Counted from the first letter of the stretch, positions 1 to 9,562 are shown. The stretch: DNA of 64,000 nt from Neobacillus drentensis (GCF_021560175.1 NZ_CP091110.1:4342501-4406500), one strand, 5' to 3'. Program-made: numbers and translations. The notes: generated by a model not told the origin, from the sequence alone.

Positions 1-625
1 AACCAAATAGAGTATTAATCTCTATCTTTTCTCTCAATGCCTGATCATAAAAGGAGAGAGCCTCTTCAAATGCTCCTGAGGCACTTAATAGGTCAGCGAG
101 CCTGCCATGGATATTAACTCCGGCAATTTCATCTTCTTCTCTCAAAACTCGTTCATATGCACTCTGAGCTTTGATAACTTCACCTGTCTCACTGTAGAGC
201 TCCCCTAAGGCAAAATCAATAATAACCTCATCAGGCAGCAGCTCTTTTGCTATTAATAACTTTCTTTCACACACTTCATAAAGCCCTTGAATTTGGTAAA
301 GATCTGCCAGTAATAATAGCGACTGAGCAAAATGGGCATCCTGCTCTGAAATTTTCTCTAAAACAAGGATTGCTTCTTCCTCTTCACCTGCTTCAACCAG
401 TATTTCCCCCAGCAGAACAAGGAGCTCGCCTTCTTCAGGATAGATTTTCAACAAACTTTCCATCAGTGCCTTTGCCTCTTCTAAAAAACCATAATGGTAC
501 AGTTCTTCCCCGAGAAGAAATTTTTCTTCCGGATTTCCGCTTTGTAATACATCATTATATTCATTTAAAGCCTCTTTATGTTGGCCGTTTTCTAACATTT
601 GAATAATTTTATCTACACGTTCCAT
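1..625 (-). CDS. ypiA: TPR-repeat protein YpiA, partial (C-terminal part outside window)
   Basis: The visible N-terminal ~208 residues are a run of tetratricopeptide-like helix pairs, with repeated patterns such as AxxxYxxAL and LLLADLYxxxGxxxxA, so this is a soluble helical-repeat scaffold likely to bind other proteins. The reading frame leaves the window at base 1 without a stop. The ATG at 625 is preceded by an AGAGGTATAAGCC-type ribosome site. Position beside aroA matches B. subtilis ypiA, which lies next to the aroE(aroA) end of the aromatic cluster. The molecular function is not known to me. The family call (TPR) is firm; the ortholog name rests on synteny. Confidence 0.75.
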   Translation of the reverse strand, partial: MERVDKIIQMLENGQHKEALNEYNDVLQSGNPEEKFLLGEELYHYGFLEEAKALMESLLKIYPEEGELLVLLGEILVEAGEEEEAILVLEKISEQDAHFAQSLLLLADLYQIQGLYEVCERKLLIAKELLPDEVIIDFALGELYSETGEVIKAQSAYERVLREEDEIAGVNIHGRLADLLSASGAFEEALSFYDQALREKIEINTLFG

Positions 626-649
626 GGCTTATACCTCTACTTCCCAGAA

Positions 650-1546
650 TTACAATGAAAAATAAGATGGGGTTTTCACCTTTACATATTCTCCACTTCC
701 CGGGCTATATAAAACTTTTTTGCCCGAGCGAATCACTTTTCCTTTGTGAACTGTTACAACAAGTCTATTACTATGATAATGAAATAAACTTTCTTCATCA
801 ACCTTCCTGATTTCTTTTTCCATAAGATATAAATTATAGCTTAATTCCGTCCCCGTCATAAGGCTGCCTTTTTGCGGGTAAAGACCAATCTTATTAAGAA
901 TAGGAATGGACAAGGGGTGATTTTCTTCTATTGGCTCGTATAAGGCTGGAATTTTTTCTTTTACCATCCTATCTTTCCATTTCGACAGAACCAGGCTGGC
1001 TTCCTTCTTTTGTGGGAAAGAAATTAATGGAATTAATGGACAGTTAAAGGGAAACATTGCTTCCCTAACCCATCCCCACGGAATCGACTCCAATTCATCA
1101 AACTCATGCAGTTCAACAAAAATGGCTGGAATTTTATATTTTTTACAGGTTCTCATAAAAGAAGGAGTAATCAAGTTAGCGGAAATCTTAACCCCAATGA
1201 AAAAATCGATTGGACTGCTGATTAAGGCCGTCTTCAATTCATTTATTTTGTCTAACAGTTGATTTTCGTATAATAGGTCAACATAGGTGAAAATGGTGGT
1301 ACAACCTTTTAATAAGAATTGTTCAGATATATAGGACTTTAATGCTTGAAAGGATTCTTTATACGGTATGGATGAACTTAAAAGGACATAAGAAGGGGTC
1401 ATGATAAAGGGCTCTACGTTCATTCTCATATACTGATCATGGGATGTACATTTTTTAACCATTGTTATTCGTTCATCCGCAATGAAAAGTGAAGTAGTTG
1501 TTATCTGCTTATTTTTAAGGATATTGGCATTTTCAATAATATACAT
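650..1546 (-). CDS. Unrecognised amidohydrolase-like protein, 298 aa
   Basis: I do not recognise this gene by name. Residues 1-30 read like the small beta domain that opens dihydroorotase/urease-type amidohydrolases (an 'ENANIL...LFIADERIT' pattern), and the C-terminal ~45 residues (HKGKVIRSGKKVLYSPGSG) resemble the closing strand segment of the same superfamily. No metal-binding HxH follows the first strand, and no clear catalytic Asp or His run is visible, so it may be a non-catalytic relative. It has an AAAGGTGGTGG ribosome site and sits between aroA (which has its own terminator) and ypiA. That is an extra gene compared with B. subtilis. Function unknown. Confidence 0.6.
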   Translation of the reverse strand: MYIIENANILKNKQITTTSLFIADERITMVKKCTSHDQYMRMNVEPFIMTPSYVLLSSSIPYKESFQALKSYISEQFLLKGCTTIFTYVDLLYENQLLDKINELKTALISSPIDFFIGVKISANLITPSFMRTCKKYKIPAIFVELHEFDELESIPWGWVREAMFPFNCPLIPLISFPQKKEASLVLSKWKDRMVKEKIPALYEPIEENHPLSIPILNKIGLYPQKGSLMTGTELSYNLYLMEKEIRKVDEESLFHYHSNRLVVTVHKGKVIRSGKKVLYSPGSGEYVKVKTPSYFSL

Positions 1547-1628
1547 CGTCCACCACCTTTTTACTTTTCTTAAGACAAGCTATGCTAAAAATGATAAAAC
1601 TATGACTTTAATACAGTGTAAAAATAGC

Positions 1629-1652
1629 AAAAAGCTGCACAAAGGCAGCTTT
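1629..1652 (-). terminator. Rho-independent terminator after aroA
   Basis: Inverted repeat AAAGCTGC/GCAGCTTT with a 6-nt loop. Read on the minus strand it is followed by a T-rich tract, and the aroA stop codon TAA lies at the base of the 5' arm. It separates the aro cluster from the amidohydrolase-like gene and ypiA. Confidence 0.7.
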
Positions 1653-2940
1653 ATCGGATTAGATTATTTAAATGCGTGAAAAAGTTCGGGTAGGAAACAG
1701 AAATAGCCTCGGATTGTTCAAGGTCAACAGTATCCTCACATAAAAGGGCAGCTATGGCAAGCATCATCCCAATCCGGTGATCTCCATGACTAGAGACCTT
1801 TCCACCTGTTAATTTAGATTTCCCCTGGATGATCATCCCATCTTCAGTGGCTTCAATAACAGCCCCCAATTTACCTAGCTCTTGAACGACTGTATCGATG
1901 CGATTTGTTTCTTTTACCTTTAATTCTTCGGCATCCTTGATGATCGTTGGCCCTTCTGCTTGTGTAGCTAGGAGAGCAATAATCGGAATTTCATCAATTA
2001 GTCTTGGAATTAAGCTTCCCTCTACTACAGTCCCTTTAAGATTCGAAGTTTTTATTATGAGATCCCCAGCAGGTTCAAAACCATTTGAAGCAGCTTGAAC
2101 AATCTCTAAATCTGCGCCCATTTTCTGCATAACCTCAATAATTCCGGTCCTAGTAGGATTTAATCCCACATTTTTTAAGATAATTTCACTTTCAGGGATA
2201 ATAGCACCTGCAACAAGGAAAAAAGCTGCCGACGAAATATCACCAGGAACATGAATGGTAGATGCTGTCAGTTTTTGTCCGCCTTTAACCTGAATAGTCT
2301 GGTTATCTTTGGTTATTTCACCGCCAAATTGTCGAATCATCCGTTCTGTATGATCACGAGTCTCAGCAGGTTCAATAATGGTACTAACCCCATCTGCCTG
2401 TAATCCGGCAAGGATTATTGCAGATTTAACCTGTGCACTGGCGACTGGAAGTTCATATTGAATAGGCTGTAATTGCCCTCCACGGATCGAAATCGGAGTA
2501 AAGTCACCGCTTTTTCTGCCATCCAGTTTAGCACCCATTTGCGTCAATGGAACCGTTACCCGAGTCATTGGCCGTTTACCAATCGAAGCATCACCCACTA
2601 AAGATGAGAAAAATGGTCTGCCGGACAAGATTCCCATTAATAAACGAATGGTTGTTCCGGAATTTCCAACATCTAAAACCTCAGAAGGCTCTGTTAATCC
2701 TTCAAAGCCATTTCCATAAATTCGCAGCTCATCATTAGATTCCTCAATCGTTACGCCAAGCTTTCGAAAGCAGGAGATGGTACTTAAACAATCATCACCC
2801 GGCAAAAAATTAGTTACCTTTGTTTCCCCATGGGCGATAGAACCAAACATAACAGAGCGATGAGATATAGATTTATCACCTGGGATTGTTACTTCACCAA
2901 CTAAACGATTAATGTTGGTCTTAAGTTTTAATGTTTCCAT
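1651..2940 (-). CDS. aroA: 3-phosphoshikimate 1-carboxyvinyltransferase (EPSP synthase), class II motif set
   Basis: Adds the enolpyruvyl group of PEP to shikimate-3-phosphate, the penultimate step to chorismate, in the cytosol. The 429-aa product has the usual length and family motifs: GDKSISHR at residues 21-28, [12 protein letters not shown] for shikimate phosphate binding, GKRPMTRV, and a C-terminal [10 protein letters not shown]. Four motifs used to define class II EPSP synthases are all present: GDKS (21-24), SAQVK (168-172), RDHTE (195-199) and NPTR (261-264). The ATG at 2940 is chosen over the TTG one codon upstream because AAGGTGA lies at normal spacing from it. It is the last gene of the aroC-aroB-aroH-hisC-tyrA-aroA run. 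B. subtilis calls this gene aroE. Confidence 0.95.
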   Translation of the reverse strand: METLKLKTNINRLVGEVTIPGDKSISHRSVMFGSIAHGETKVTNFLPGDDCLSTISCFRKLGVTIEESNDELRIYGNGFEGLTEPSEVLDVGNSGTTIRLLMGILSGRPFFSSLVGDASIGKRPMTRVTVPLTQMGAKLDGRKSGDFTPISIRGGQLQPIQYELPVASAQVKSAIILAGLQADGVSTIIEPAETRDHTERMIRQFGGEITKDNQTIQVKGGQKLTASTIHVPGDISSAAFFLVAGAIIPESEIILKNVGLNPTRTGIIEVMQKMGADLEIVQAASNGFEPAGDLIIKTSNLKGTVVEGSLIPRLIDEIPIIALLATQAEGPTIIKDAEELKVKETNRIDTVVQELGKLGAVIEATEDGMIIQGKSKLTGGKVSSHGDHRIGMMLAIAALLCEDTVDLEQSEAISVSYPNFFTHLNNLIR

Positions 2941-2977
2941 CAAAAATCACCTTTTTAAATTCATAATATTTTATCCA

Positions 2978-4084
2978 TTACGTACCCACTGAAGTTGCGT
3001 AGTTGGAATAACTCTCTATACACCGCTCAGCTCTTTGACGATCCTCTTCCGTTTGAAAACTGATAACTAACACTCCATTAATATCCTCGCGCGTTTCTAA
3101 AATACGAATATTAGTGATGCTAATGTGTTCCTTTGCTAGATAACCAGTTATCTCAGAGATCACCCCAGGATAGTCCGGAATATCCACAAACAAGTCATAA
3201 AATGAAGGAATAGCCCCTTTTTCTTTCTGAGGCAGCCCGTCACGGAACTGCTTTGCTTGATTAAAATAATTATATATTGCAGTACTGTCTTCTTGTTCTA
3301 ACAGCGTTTTGACCTCATTCATTTCTGAAAGCCATTGGTTAAGTAATTCAATTAATATTTCACGGTTGTGAAGCAAGATATCTTTCCACATTTTTGGACT
3401 GCTGGAAGCAATCCTTGTAATATCACGAAAACCTCCCGCAGCAAGGCGGGGGATTAGACCCTCTGATTCAGAGAGTCTTTCAGTTTGCCGAACAATTGAA
3501 GCAGCGATAATATGCGGAAAATGGCTGACAATACCTGTAAGATAATCATGTGTTTCCGGGGTTATTGTTAAGAATTTTGCATGTGTCCCGGTTAACCACT
3601 CTTTTAGAATATCCACTTTAGAGTTTTCAATATGGTCCTCAGGTGTTAACAAATAAAAGGCATTTTCAAATAATATTTCCTTTGCAGCTGATACTCCGCT
3701 TTTATGTGAGCCCGCCATAGGATGACCGCCAATGAAAGTAAACCCACGTTTTGTTAAACATAGACTACTCTCAACAATTTTCCCCTTTGTACTGCCTGTG
3801 TCAGTTACTATTACTTCTGGATTAAGTGGGAGTTCAGAGAGTAGGTGAATGATTTCTTTTGTTTCATTAACTGGCGCAGCAATAATAATTAAATCGGCAC
3901 CAATTGCTCCATCCTGTATACTATGTGCTATTTCATCAATGACACCAAGCATACTAGCCAGCCTTGCCTGTTCGTTGTTAATATCGAATCCTACAATTTT
4001 CGAATCGAAATGTTCCTTCTTAATACATAACGCCAAGGATCCACCTATTAATCCTAAGCCAATGACAAAAACCCGGCCCTTCAA
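2978..4084 (-). CDS. tyrA: Prephenate dehydrogenase with C-terminal ACT domain
   Basis: Converts prephenate to 4-hydroxyphenylpyruvate with NAD, the tyrosine branch. The N-terminal Rossmann motif is GLGLIGGSLA (residues ~9-18). The family motifs TDTGSTKG and GGHPMAGSHKSG follow, and the last ~75 residues (PDYPGVISEITGYL...) form an ACT domain, the usual site of amino acid feedback. Length of 368 aa is typical for Bacillus. The start is a TTG with a GGGGGATGG ribosome site. It lies 34 nt after hisC, which fits the shared aromatic operon. Confidence 0.95.
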   Translation of the reverse strand: MKGRVFVIGLGLIGGSLALCIKKEHFDSKIVGFDINNEQARLASMLGVIDEIAHSIQDGAIGADLIIIAAPVNETKEIIHLLSELPLNPEVIVTDTGSTKGKIVESSLCLTKRGFTFIGGHPMAGSHKSGVSAAKEILFENAFYLLTPEDHIENSKVDILKEWLTGTHAKFLTITPETHDYLTGIVSHFPHIIAASIVRQTERLSESEGLIPRLAAGGFRDITRIASSSPKMWKDILLHNREILIELLNQWLSEMNEVKTLLEQEDSTAIYNYFNQAKQFRDGLPQKEKGAIPSFYDLFVDIPDYPGVISEITGYLAKEHISITNIRILETREDINGVLVISFQTEEDRQRAERCIESYSNYATSVGT

Positions 4085-4117
4085 TGTCCATCCCCCTATT
4101 TAGAAAAAACTGCTTTT

Positions 4118-5206
4118 CTAGTTTGTCCTAAGAAATTCACTTAGTACCTTTAAAACACCATCGTTTTGTTCTGTGGAGCCCACCGTTATTCTTACTGAGG
4201 TTGGGAAGCCCAGTGCTTTTCCGGAACGAACAATAAATCCTCTCTCTTGTAAATAATGAAAAATCTGATCTCCGTCTACTTTAAAATCTATTAAGATAAA
4301 GTTGGTCTGGGTAGGATAATATTCTAGATTATGCTGTTCGCAAAATTGATAAAATTGTGCAATTCCCTGTCTGTTCTTATCTTTACAGTCTTCGACAAAT
4401 TGCTGATCCTGAATTGCCGCACTTGCAGCTAGCTGGCCTAAAGAATTAACGTTAAATGGCTCCCTAGCAGGTTCTAAGGCCTTGATAATTGCTGGATTAG
4501 CTACTCCATAACCAATCCTTAAGGCTGCCAAACCATAAATTTTTGAAAACGTTCGTAATACGATTAGGTTATCAAACTTACGGGTCAAACTAATAGAATT
4601 ATAATAATCCTCGGCCACTACGTACTCATAGTAAGCTTCGTCAAGAACGACCAGAATGTGTGGCGGAACCTTTTCAAGGAACGGGATTAATTTATTCTCC
4701 GAAACATATGTACCAGTCGGATTATTAGGGCTGCACACCCAAATGACATTAGTCTGGTCATCAATGGCCTCTAACATAGCGTCTAGGTCATGCTCTCCGT
4801 TTACAAGAGGGATTTCTTTAATAATGGCTCCTTCAATTACCGCATTGTGCTTATACTGGGAAAAAGTCGGATGAGCCATTACTGTACTTGCTTTTGGATG
4901 TAAAAGAGCCCTAGAAATCATTTGAATTAAATTATCTGAGCCATTTCCTAAAATGAGCTCGTTCTCTTCAACCTCCAAAAAGGATGCTAATGTTTCTCTT
5001 AAATTTGTCGCATAGCCATCAGGATAAATCGCCAGACTGGTTGAATTTGAATTTAGTACAGAATGAACTGAATCTGAACACCCAAAGGGGTTTTCATTGG
5101 AAGCTAATTTTACGATTCTTTCAAGATTAAATTGTTTCTTCACTGCATCAATTGACTTTCCTGGTTGATATGGAGTCAGTGTTAATAACTGTTCTTTCCA
5201 TCTCAT
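4118..5206 (-). CDS. hisC: Histidinol-phosphate aminotransferase
   Basis: Class I/II PLP aminotransferase. It transfers the amino group in histidine synthesis, and the Bacillus enzyme also serves tyrosine and phenylalanine synthesis, which explains its place here. Motifs seen: SNENPFGCS near the N-terminus, NPTG, DEAYYEY, and TFSKIYGLAALRIGYG carrying the PLP lysine. The ATG at 5206 has GGGGTG seven bases upstream. An in-frame GTG at 5215 is part of that ribosome site and is rejected. In B. subtilis the trp genes lie between aroH and hisC; here only about 35 nt separate them. Confidence 0.93.
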   Translation of the reverse strand: MRWKEQLLTLTPYQPGKSIDAVKKQFNLERIVKLASNENPFGCSDSVHSVLNSNSTSLAIYPDGYATNLRETLASFLEVEENELILGNGSDNLIQMISRALLHPKASTVMAHPTFSQYKHNAVIEGAIIKEIPLVNGEHDLDAMLEAIDDQTNVIWVCSPNNPTGTYVSENKLIPFLEKVPPHILVVLDEAYYEYVVAEDYYNSISLTRKFDNLIVLRTFSKIYGLAALRIGYGVANPAIIKALEPAREPFNVNSLGQLAASAAIQDQQFVEDCKDKNRQGIAQFYQFCEQHNLEYYPTQTNFILIDFKVDGDQIFHYLQERGFIVRSGKALGFPTSVRITVGSTEQNDGVLKVLSEFLRTN

Positions 5207-5241
5207 TTTCCACACCCCGTTTGCTTTAAAAATTTGAAATT

Positions 5242-5616
5242 TTATAATGTCACGCTATTATTTAAATCAGGTCTTAACACTTGTGCATCATTTAGATAAA
5301 CATGGACAATTTTTTCCTGTGGAACACTTGTATTGACGTGCATCATTACTCTTACACACATCTTTAAGGAGTTAGGCACAGGCATTTCTCGCATACACAT
5401 TACTGGTACATAGGTCCAGCCTTGGAATTTCCGCAATGCCTTAGCTGGAAACGCAGCATCAACATCATCAGTTGTTGAAACTAATACGGAGGCAACGGAA
5501 TCAGGTTGAATTTGATTTACTTCAATTAATTTAGCAAACAGTTCCTCTGTCGCAGTAATAATAGCTTCTTCAGAATTAGCAGTAACCGTAGTGGCACCCC
5601 TCACACCTCTGATCAT
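5242..5616 (-). CDS. aroH: Monofunctional chorismate mutase, AroH class
   Basis: Rearranges chorismate to prephenate. The 124-aa product matches the trimeric AroH family: it opens with MIRGVRGATTV, contains the active-site stretch around FPAKALRKF, and has the conserved CMREMPVP and HVYLNDA segments. It is not the helical AroQ type. It lies 18 nt after aroB in the aromatic operon. Loss of the adjacent trp genes leaves this gene directly followed by hisC and tyrA, so chorismate is steered locally towards phenylalanine and tyrosine. Confidence 0.95.
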   Translation of the reverse strand: MIRGVRGATTVTANSEEAIITATEELFAKLIEVNQIQPDSVASVLVSTTDDVDAAFPAKALRKFQGWTYVPVMCMREMPVPNSLKMCVRVMMHVNTSVPQEKIVHVYLNDAQVLRPDLNNSVTL

Positions 5617-5634
5617 AAAACATTCTCCCTTATA

Positions 5635-6705
5635 TTAAAATCTTGTCAACTCTTTCCATAATACCTCTTCTGACACTTCCTGGAGTAAAGGATGCCCCAC
5701 TTGTTCAAGTAAAACAAAACGAATTGCATCCCCAACAGATTTTTTATCCTGCCTCATTTTCGCTATCAAGCTTTCAAAGGATAATTGTTTGGGAACAGTG
5801 GTTTCATAGCCCAACTCGGTAACCCAATCAATAAATTCATTGGTATTAAACGATAAACCTAATAAGTTTTTACTTAATTTCAAGGCAAAGATCGTCCCAA
5901 TCATCACTGCTTCACCATGGGTGAAATTTCCGTAGCCCATTTCTGCTTCGATTGCATGTCCAAGGGTATGTCCTAAATTCAAAAAAGCACGGACTCCTGT
6001 TTCTTTTTCATCCTGTGAAACGAATTTGTTTTTAATCTTTATCCCTTGAACAAGTGAAGCGGATAATTGTTCTTTAGTAAGAGTATTTAAATCATGAATA
6101 TTTAACTTTAACCAATCATAAAAAGGAGGATCAGCAATAAGGGCATGTTTAATAACCTCTGCAAACCCTGAACGAATTTCATGAATGGGAAGGGTATCTA
6201 AAAATTCAAGATCATAAAATACAGCTTCTGGCTGATAAAATGCACCAATCATATTCTTCCCCAGAGGATGATTGATGGCAACTTTCCCGCCAACGGCACT
6301 ATCATGTGCAAGAATGGTGGTAGGGACTTGAATAAAAGGTATCCCGCGCATAAAGGAAGCTGCTACAAATCCAGTTAAATCTCCGACTGCCCCTCCGCCA
6401 AGAGAAAGAACAACCGATTTACGATCCAAATGACTTGCTAAAGCAGTTGAAAGGGCCTCATAATACACCTCGAAGGTCTTTGCTTTCTCACCTGATGGCG
6501 CCGTAAAAATAACTGGTTCCAACGGTTTCAGTCCTTGAAGTAATTTATCAAGATGAAGCTTTGCAACCGTTTCATCGGTAATTAGTAGTATTTTGGTTAA
6601 GGTAGGAAAATGGTCTGCCAGGAATGCGCGAAGTTCATTTCTCACCCCATCTCCTACAAAAACAGGATACTGTTTGGATTCAGTTAGGATTTGAATCGTC
6701 TCCAT
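5635..6705 (-). CDS. aroB: 3-dehydroquinate synthase
   Basis: NAD- and metal-dependent cyclase that makes 3-dehydroquinate from DAHP, step two of the shikimate pathway. Motifs: SLGGGAVGDLTGFVAASF, a PTTILAHDSAVGGKVAIN stretch for substrate and phosphate binding, and GHTLGHAIE with metal-ligand histidines. Length of 356 aa is normal. Its ATG overlaps the aroC stop by one base (TAATG), so the two are translationally coupled. Confidence 0.96.
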   Translation of the reverse strand: METIQILTESKQYPVFVGDGVRNELRAFLADHFPTLTKILLITDETVAKLHLDKLLQGLKPLEPVIFTAPSGEKAKTFEVYYEALSTALASHLDRKSVVLSLGGGAVGDLTGFVAASFMRGIPFIQVPTTILAHDSAVGGKVAINHPLGKNMIGAFYQPEAVFYDLEFLDTLPIHEIRSGFAEVIKHALIADPPFYDWLKLNIHDLNTLTKEQLSASLVQGIKIKNKFVSQDEKETGVRAFLNLGHTLGHAIEAEMGYGNFTHGEAVMIGTIFALKLSKNLLGLSFNTNEFIDWVTELGYETTVPKQLSFESLIAKMRQDKKSVGDAIRFVLLEQVGHPLLQEVSEEVLWKELTRF

Positions 6706-7883
6706 TAAAATTCCCTCGCATATTCACGATGTCTATTAATTTCATCGACAAGGGTATCAAAACGGTCACTATTAAACTGTTCGATCAATGCGTTGGCAAG
6801 TTCCCATGCTACTACTTGCTCGGCAACAACAGCCGCCGCAGGAACTGCACAACTGTCAGATCGCTCAACACTTGCTGCAAATGGCTCCTTTGTTTCAATA
6901 TCGACGCTCATCAATGGTTTATATAGTGTTGGTATAGGTTTCATGACCCCTCTCACTACAAGCGGCATTCCAGTCGTCATACCGCCTTCCACTCCGCCCA
7001 AACGATTGGTCTTACGGTAATAGCCCGTTTTTTCATCCCATGCTATTTCATCATGTACCTGACTTCCAGGTAATCTTGCGGCTTCGAAGCCAATTCCTAT
7101 TTCAACGCCTTTAAAAGCGTTAATACTCATAATCGCTGCTGCTAACTTCCCATCGATTTTCCGATCGTAGTGAACATAACTTCCAATACCTGCAGGCATC
7201 CCTGTTGCTATAACCTCGACGACCCCGCCTATCGAATCACCATTTTTCTTTGCTTCGTCAATAGCAGACATCATTGCTTGCTCGACAGTAGGATCTGCCA
7301 CACGAACTGGAGATAATTCAGTTACTTCTTTTAATGTTTCTATCGAAAGATTAGGATCAACATTCGCCTTAACTCCTCCAATTTCGACAACATGTGCGAC
7401 GATTTCCACACCAACTAATGAAAGCAGCTTCTTTGCTACAGCACCAGCTGCAACTCTGACAGTTGTTTCTCTAGCTGAAGAACGCTCTAATACATTTCTC
7501 ATATCGCGGTGGCCATATTTAATGGCCCCATTTAGATCAGCATGACCAGGCCGTGCTCTTGTCACCTTCCGCTTTACTTCATCCTCTTGACCTTCCTCTA
7601 AAGCCTCAATACCCATTATCTTAGTCCAATGCTTCCAATCATTGTTCTTTACCACAAGGGCTATCGGTGAACCAAGTGTTTGTCCATGACGAACTCCTGA
7701 AACAATTTCTGCAGTATCCTTTTCTATTTGCATACGTCTTCCACGGCCATAGCCTTTTTGCCGCCTGGCTAATTCATTATTTATATCTGAAGCTTCAATC
7801 GGCATACCTGCCGGTAAGCCCTCTAATATTGTCGTTAACTGCGGCCCATGGGATTCTCCTGCTGTTAAATATCTCATTCCCAT
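6705..7883 (-). CDS. aroC: Chorismate synthase
   Basis: FMN-dependent last step of the shikimate pathway, from EPSP to chorismate. Conserved segments include [11 protein letters not shown] at the N-terminus, [16 protein letters not shown], and [18 protein letters not shown]. The ATG at 7883 is preceded by GGGGGA at good spacing; a TTG 18 bases upstream is upstream of that site and rejected. It is the first gene of the aromatic run (B. subtilis aroF). In B. subtilis cheR lies between ndk and this gene; here only a ~160-nt intergenic region with the ndk terminator intervenes. Confidence 0.96.
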   Translation of the reverse strand: MGMRYLTAGESHGPQLTTILEGLPAGMPIEASDINNELARRQKGYGRGRRMQIEKDTAEIVSGVRHGQTLGSPIALVVKNNDWKHWTKIMGIEALEEGQEDEVKRKVTRARPGHADLNGAIKYGHRDMRNVLERSSARETTVRVAAGAVAKKLLSLVGVEIVAHVVEIGGVKANVDPNLSIETLKEVTELSPVRVADPTVEQAMMSAIDEAKKNGDSIGGVVEVIATGMPAGIGSYVHYDRKIDGKLAAAIMSINAFKGVEIGIGFEAARLPGSQVHDEIAWDEKTGYYRKTNRLGGVEGGMTTGMPLVVRGVMKPIPTLYKPLMSVDIETKEPFAASVERSDSCAVPAAAVVAEQVVAWELANALIEQFNSDRFDTLVDEINRHREYAREF

Positions 7884-7912
7884 CGCTCTTTCCCCCTTCA
7901 ACTCATTAAAGA

Positions 7913-7941
7913 ATTATGTATCAATATAACATATTGAGCAA
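7913..7941 (-). promoter_or_regulatory. Candidate sigma-A promoter for the aroC operon
   Basis: On the minus strand TTGCTC (7941-7936) and CATAAT (7918-7913) are separated by 17 nt, about 30 nt upstream of the aroC start. The -10 fits well and the -35 only partly. This is a sequence-pattern call only. Confidence 0.35.
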
Positions 7942-7993
7942 AATAAACATAGTATAACTATTCAGAAAATAAGGAAGAAATTTTTGTAACCGG

Positions 7994-8036
7994 ATACAAA
8001 AAAAGGCACTTGTACATGACTTATACAAGTGCCTTT
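7994..8036 (-). terminator. Rho-independent terminator after ndk
   Basis: Near-perfect stem AAAGGCACTTGTA/TACAAGTGCCTTT with a short loop, followed on the minus strand by TTTTTTTG. It lies directly downstream of the ndk stop. Confidence 0.9.
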
Positions 8037-8044
8037 CCGATAAA

Positions 8045-8491
8045 TTAATAAATCCACTCATTAACTAACTTAGAATAATCAACTAATTCTACTTCTTTAA
8101 AGAATAAGCCAATTTCACGTTCCGCACTAGCAGGTGAATCAGAACCGTGAATGATATTTTTACCAACAGTTAGGCCAAAATCTCCGCGAATCGTTCCTGG
8201 CGCTGCGTCCTTAGGATTTGTAGATCCCATCATTTGACGAGCTGAGAAAATCACATTTTCTCCTTGCCAAACCATCGCAAATACAGGTCCGGATGTAATG
8301 AAGTCCACTAATTCCCCAAAAAATGGACGTTCCTTATGCTCACCATAATGATGTTCAGCAAGTTCATTCGGAATTGTCATTAATTTTGCCCCTACTAATT
8401 GGAAACCTTTCTTTTCGAAACGAGCCACAATTTCCCCAATAAGGTTACGCTGAACACCGTCAGGCTTGACCATTAAAAATGTTTTTTCCAT
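8045..8491 (-). CDS. ndk: Nucleoside diphosphate kinase
   Basis: Balances NTP and dNTP pools by phosphotransfer through a histidine. The 148-aa product starts [16 protein letters not shown] and has the active-site segment [21 protein letters not shown] with the phospho-accepting His. The ATG at 8491 has a GGGAGTGGG site; the longer reading frame upstream has no ribosome site and is not family sequence. It sits between hepT and aroC as in other Bacillus, minus cheR. It has its own terminator. Confidence 0.96.
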   Translation of the reverse strand: MEKTFLMVKPDGVQRNLIGEIVARFEKKGFQLVGAKLMTIPNELAEHHYGEHKERPFFGELVDFITSGPVFAMVWQGENVIFSARQMMGSTNPKDAAPGTIRGDFGLTVGKNIIHGSDSPASAEREIGLFFKEVELVDYSKLVNEWIY

Positions 8492-8599
8492 GAAATCCCA
8501 CTCCCAAAGAATATTATGTATATTGATTGTTAGTTTGAACAATCCATGAAAATGTTATCATTTTTTTGAATATTTAGCAAGATGATGTCGGCAGAGAAA

Positions 8600-9562
8600 T
8601 TAAAACTTTCGTCTGCCTATATATTTAGCGATATCTCTTAGTGTTTTTTTGGTTTTATTTTCAGGTAACTCTTCTAGAATAGTTAATGCTTTATCCAGGT
8701 AGTGGTCACTTAAAGCAAAGGACTTTTCAATCGCACCCGATTGTTTGATTAAGGAAATAATTTGTCCAATTTCATTAGGTTCCATATTTTCATGGACCTT
8801 TTCAATTTCACAAAGTATATGAGGATTATCCATAGCAAACAAGGCAGGGGCTGTAATATTTCCTTGGAGGAGGTCGCTGCCAGCCGGCTTTCCAAGTTCC
8901 TTTTCATTCGAAGTAAAATCCAAAATATCATCAATAATCTGATAGGACATGCCAACATAATAACCAAATCGAAATAGTTTCTTATGATAATATTCCTCTA
9001 CACCTGCAGCAACAGCTCCTAATTGGCAGCTTACTGCAATTAATAAAGCAGTCTTCCTTTTAATTCTTCTCAGATAATCCTTCAGGTTTTGATTAAAGCG
9101 GTATTTATCTTTTATTTGTTGAATTTCCCCAATCGTTACTTCGACAATGGTGTTGGCCAATATTTTATGAGCTTCTGGGCTTTTAATATTTGTCATCAAT
9201 TCAAGGGCCAATGCAAATACAAAGTCACCTGTATACATGGCTATTTTGTTGTCCCATTTGGATTTGACAGTGGGCTGCCCCCGGCGCAGATCCGCATCGT
9301 CAATGACATCATCATGAACGAGCGAGGCCATATGAATTAATTCTAATGCGACAGCTACATTTTTCAGGACATGGATATCGTAATGTCCAAATTTACCTGC
9401 AAGTAAAACAAAAACAGGACGAATTCGTTTACCTCCGGCTTGTAGTGTATGCATAGAAGCCTGTTTCAAAAGAAGAGACTCCGGTTGGATGGTCTCTTCA
9501 AGTTCTTTTTCTATTATGCTAATATCCGAATTCAAAAATGAATACATCATTTTTAATTTCAT
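8600..9562 (-). CDS. hepT: Heptaprenyl diphosphate synthase component II
   Basis: Large, catalytic subunit of the two-component enzyme that builds the C35 side chain of menaquinone-7 from FPP and IPP. It has both aspartate-rich prenyltransferase motifs, DDVIDD at residues 84-89 and IIDDILDF near residue 215, plus GGKRIRP (43-49). The 320-aa length is normal. It is the third gene of hepS-menG-hepT. An AGGGTG ribosome site supports the ATG at 9562. Confidence 0.95.
   Translation of the reverse strand: MKLKMMYSFLNSDISIIEKELEETIQPESLLLKQASMHTLQAGGKRIRPVFVLLAGKFGHYDIHVLKNVAVALELIHMASLVHDDVIDDADLRRGQPTVKSKWDNKIAMYTGDFVFALALELMTNIKSPEAHKILANTIVEVTIGEIQQIKDKYRFNQNLKDYLRRIKRKTALLIAVSCQLGAVAAGVEEYYHKKLFRFGYYVGMSYQIIDDILDFTSNEKELGKPAGSDLLQGNITAPALFAMDNPHILCEIEKVHENMEPNEIGQIISLIKQSGAIEKSFALSDHYLDKALTILEELPENKTKKTLRDIAKYIGRRKF

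Noticed and set aside
7884..7901. Upstream TTG start for aroC
   Set aside because: It lies upstream of the GGGGGA ribosome site that serves the ATG at 7883, and the added residues are not family sequence.
8492..8542. N-terminally extended ndk
   Set aside because: The extra 17 codons have no ribosome site and precede the universal MEKTF-type start.
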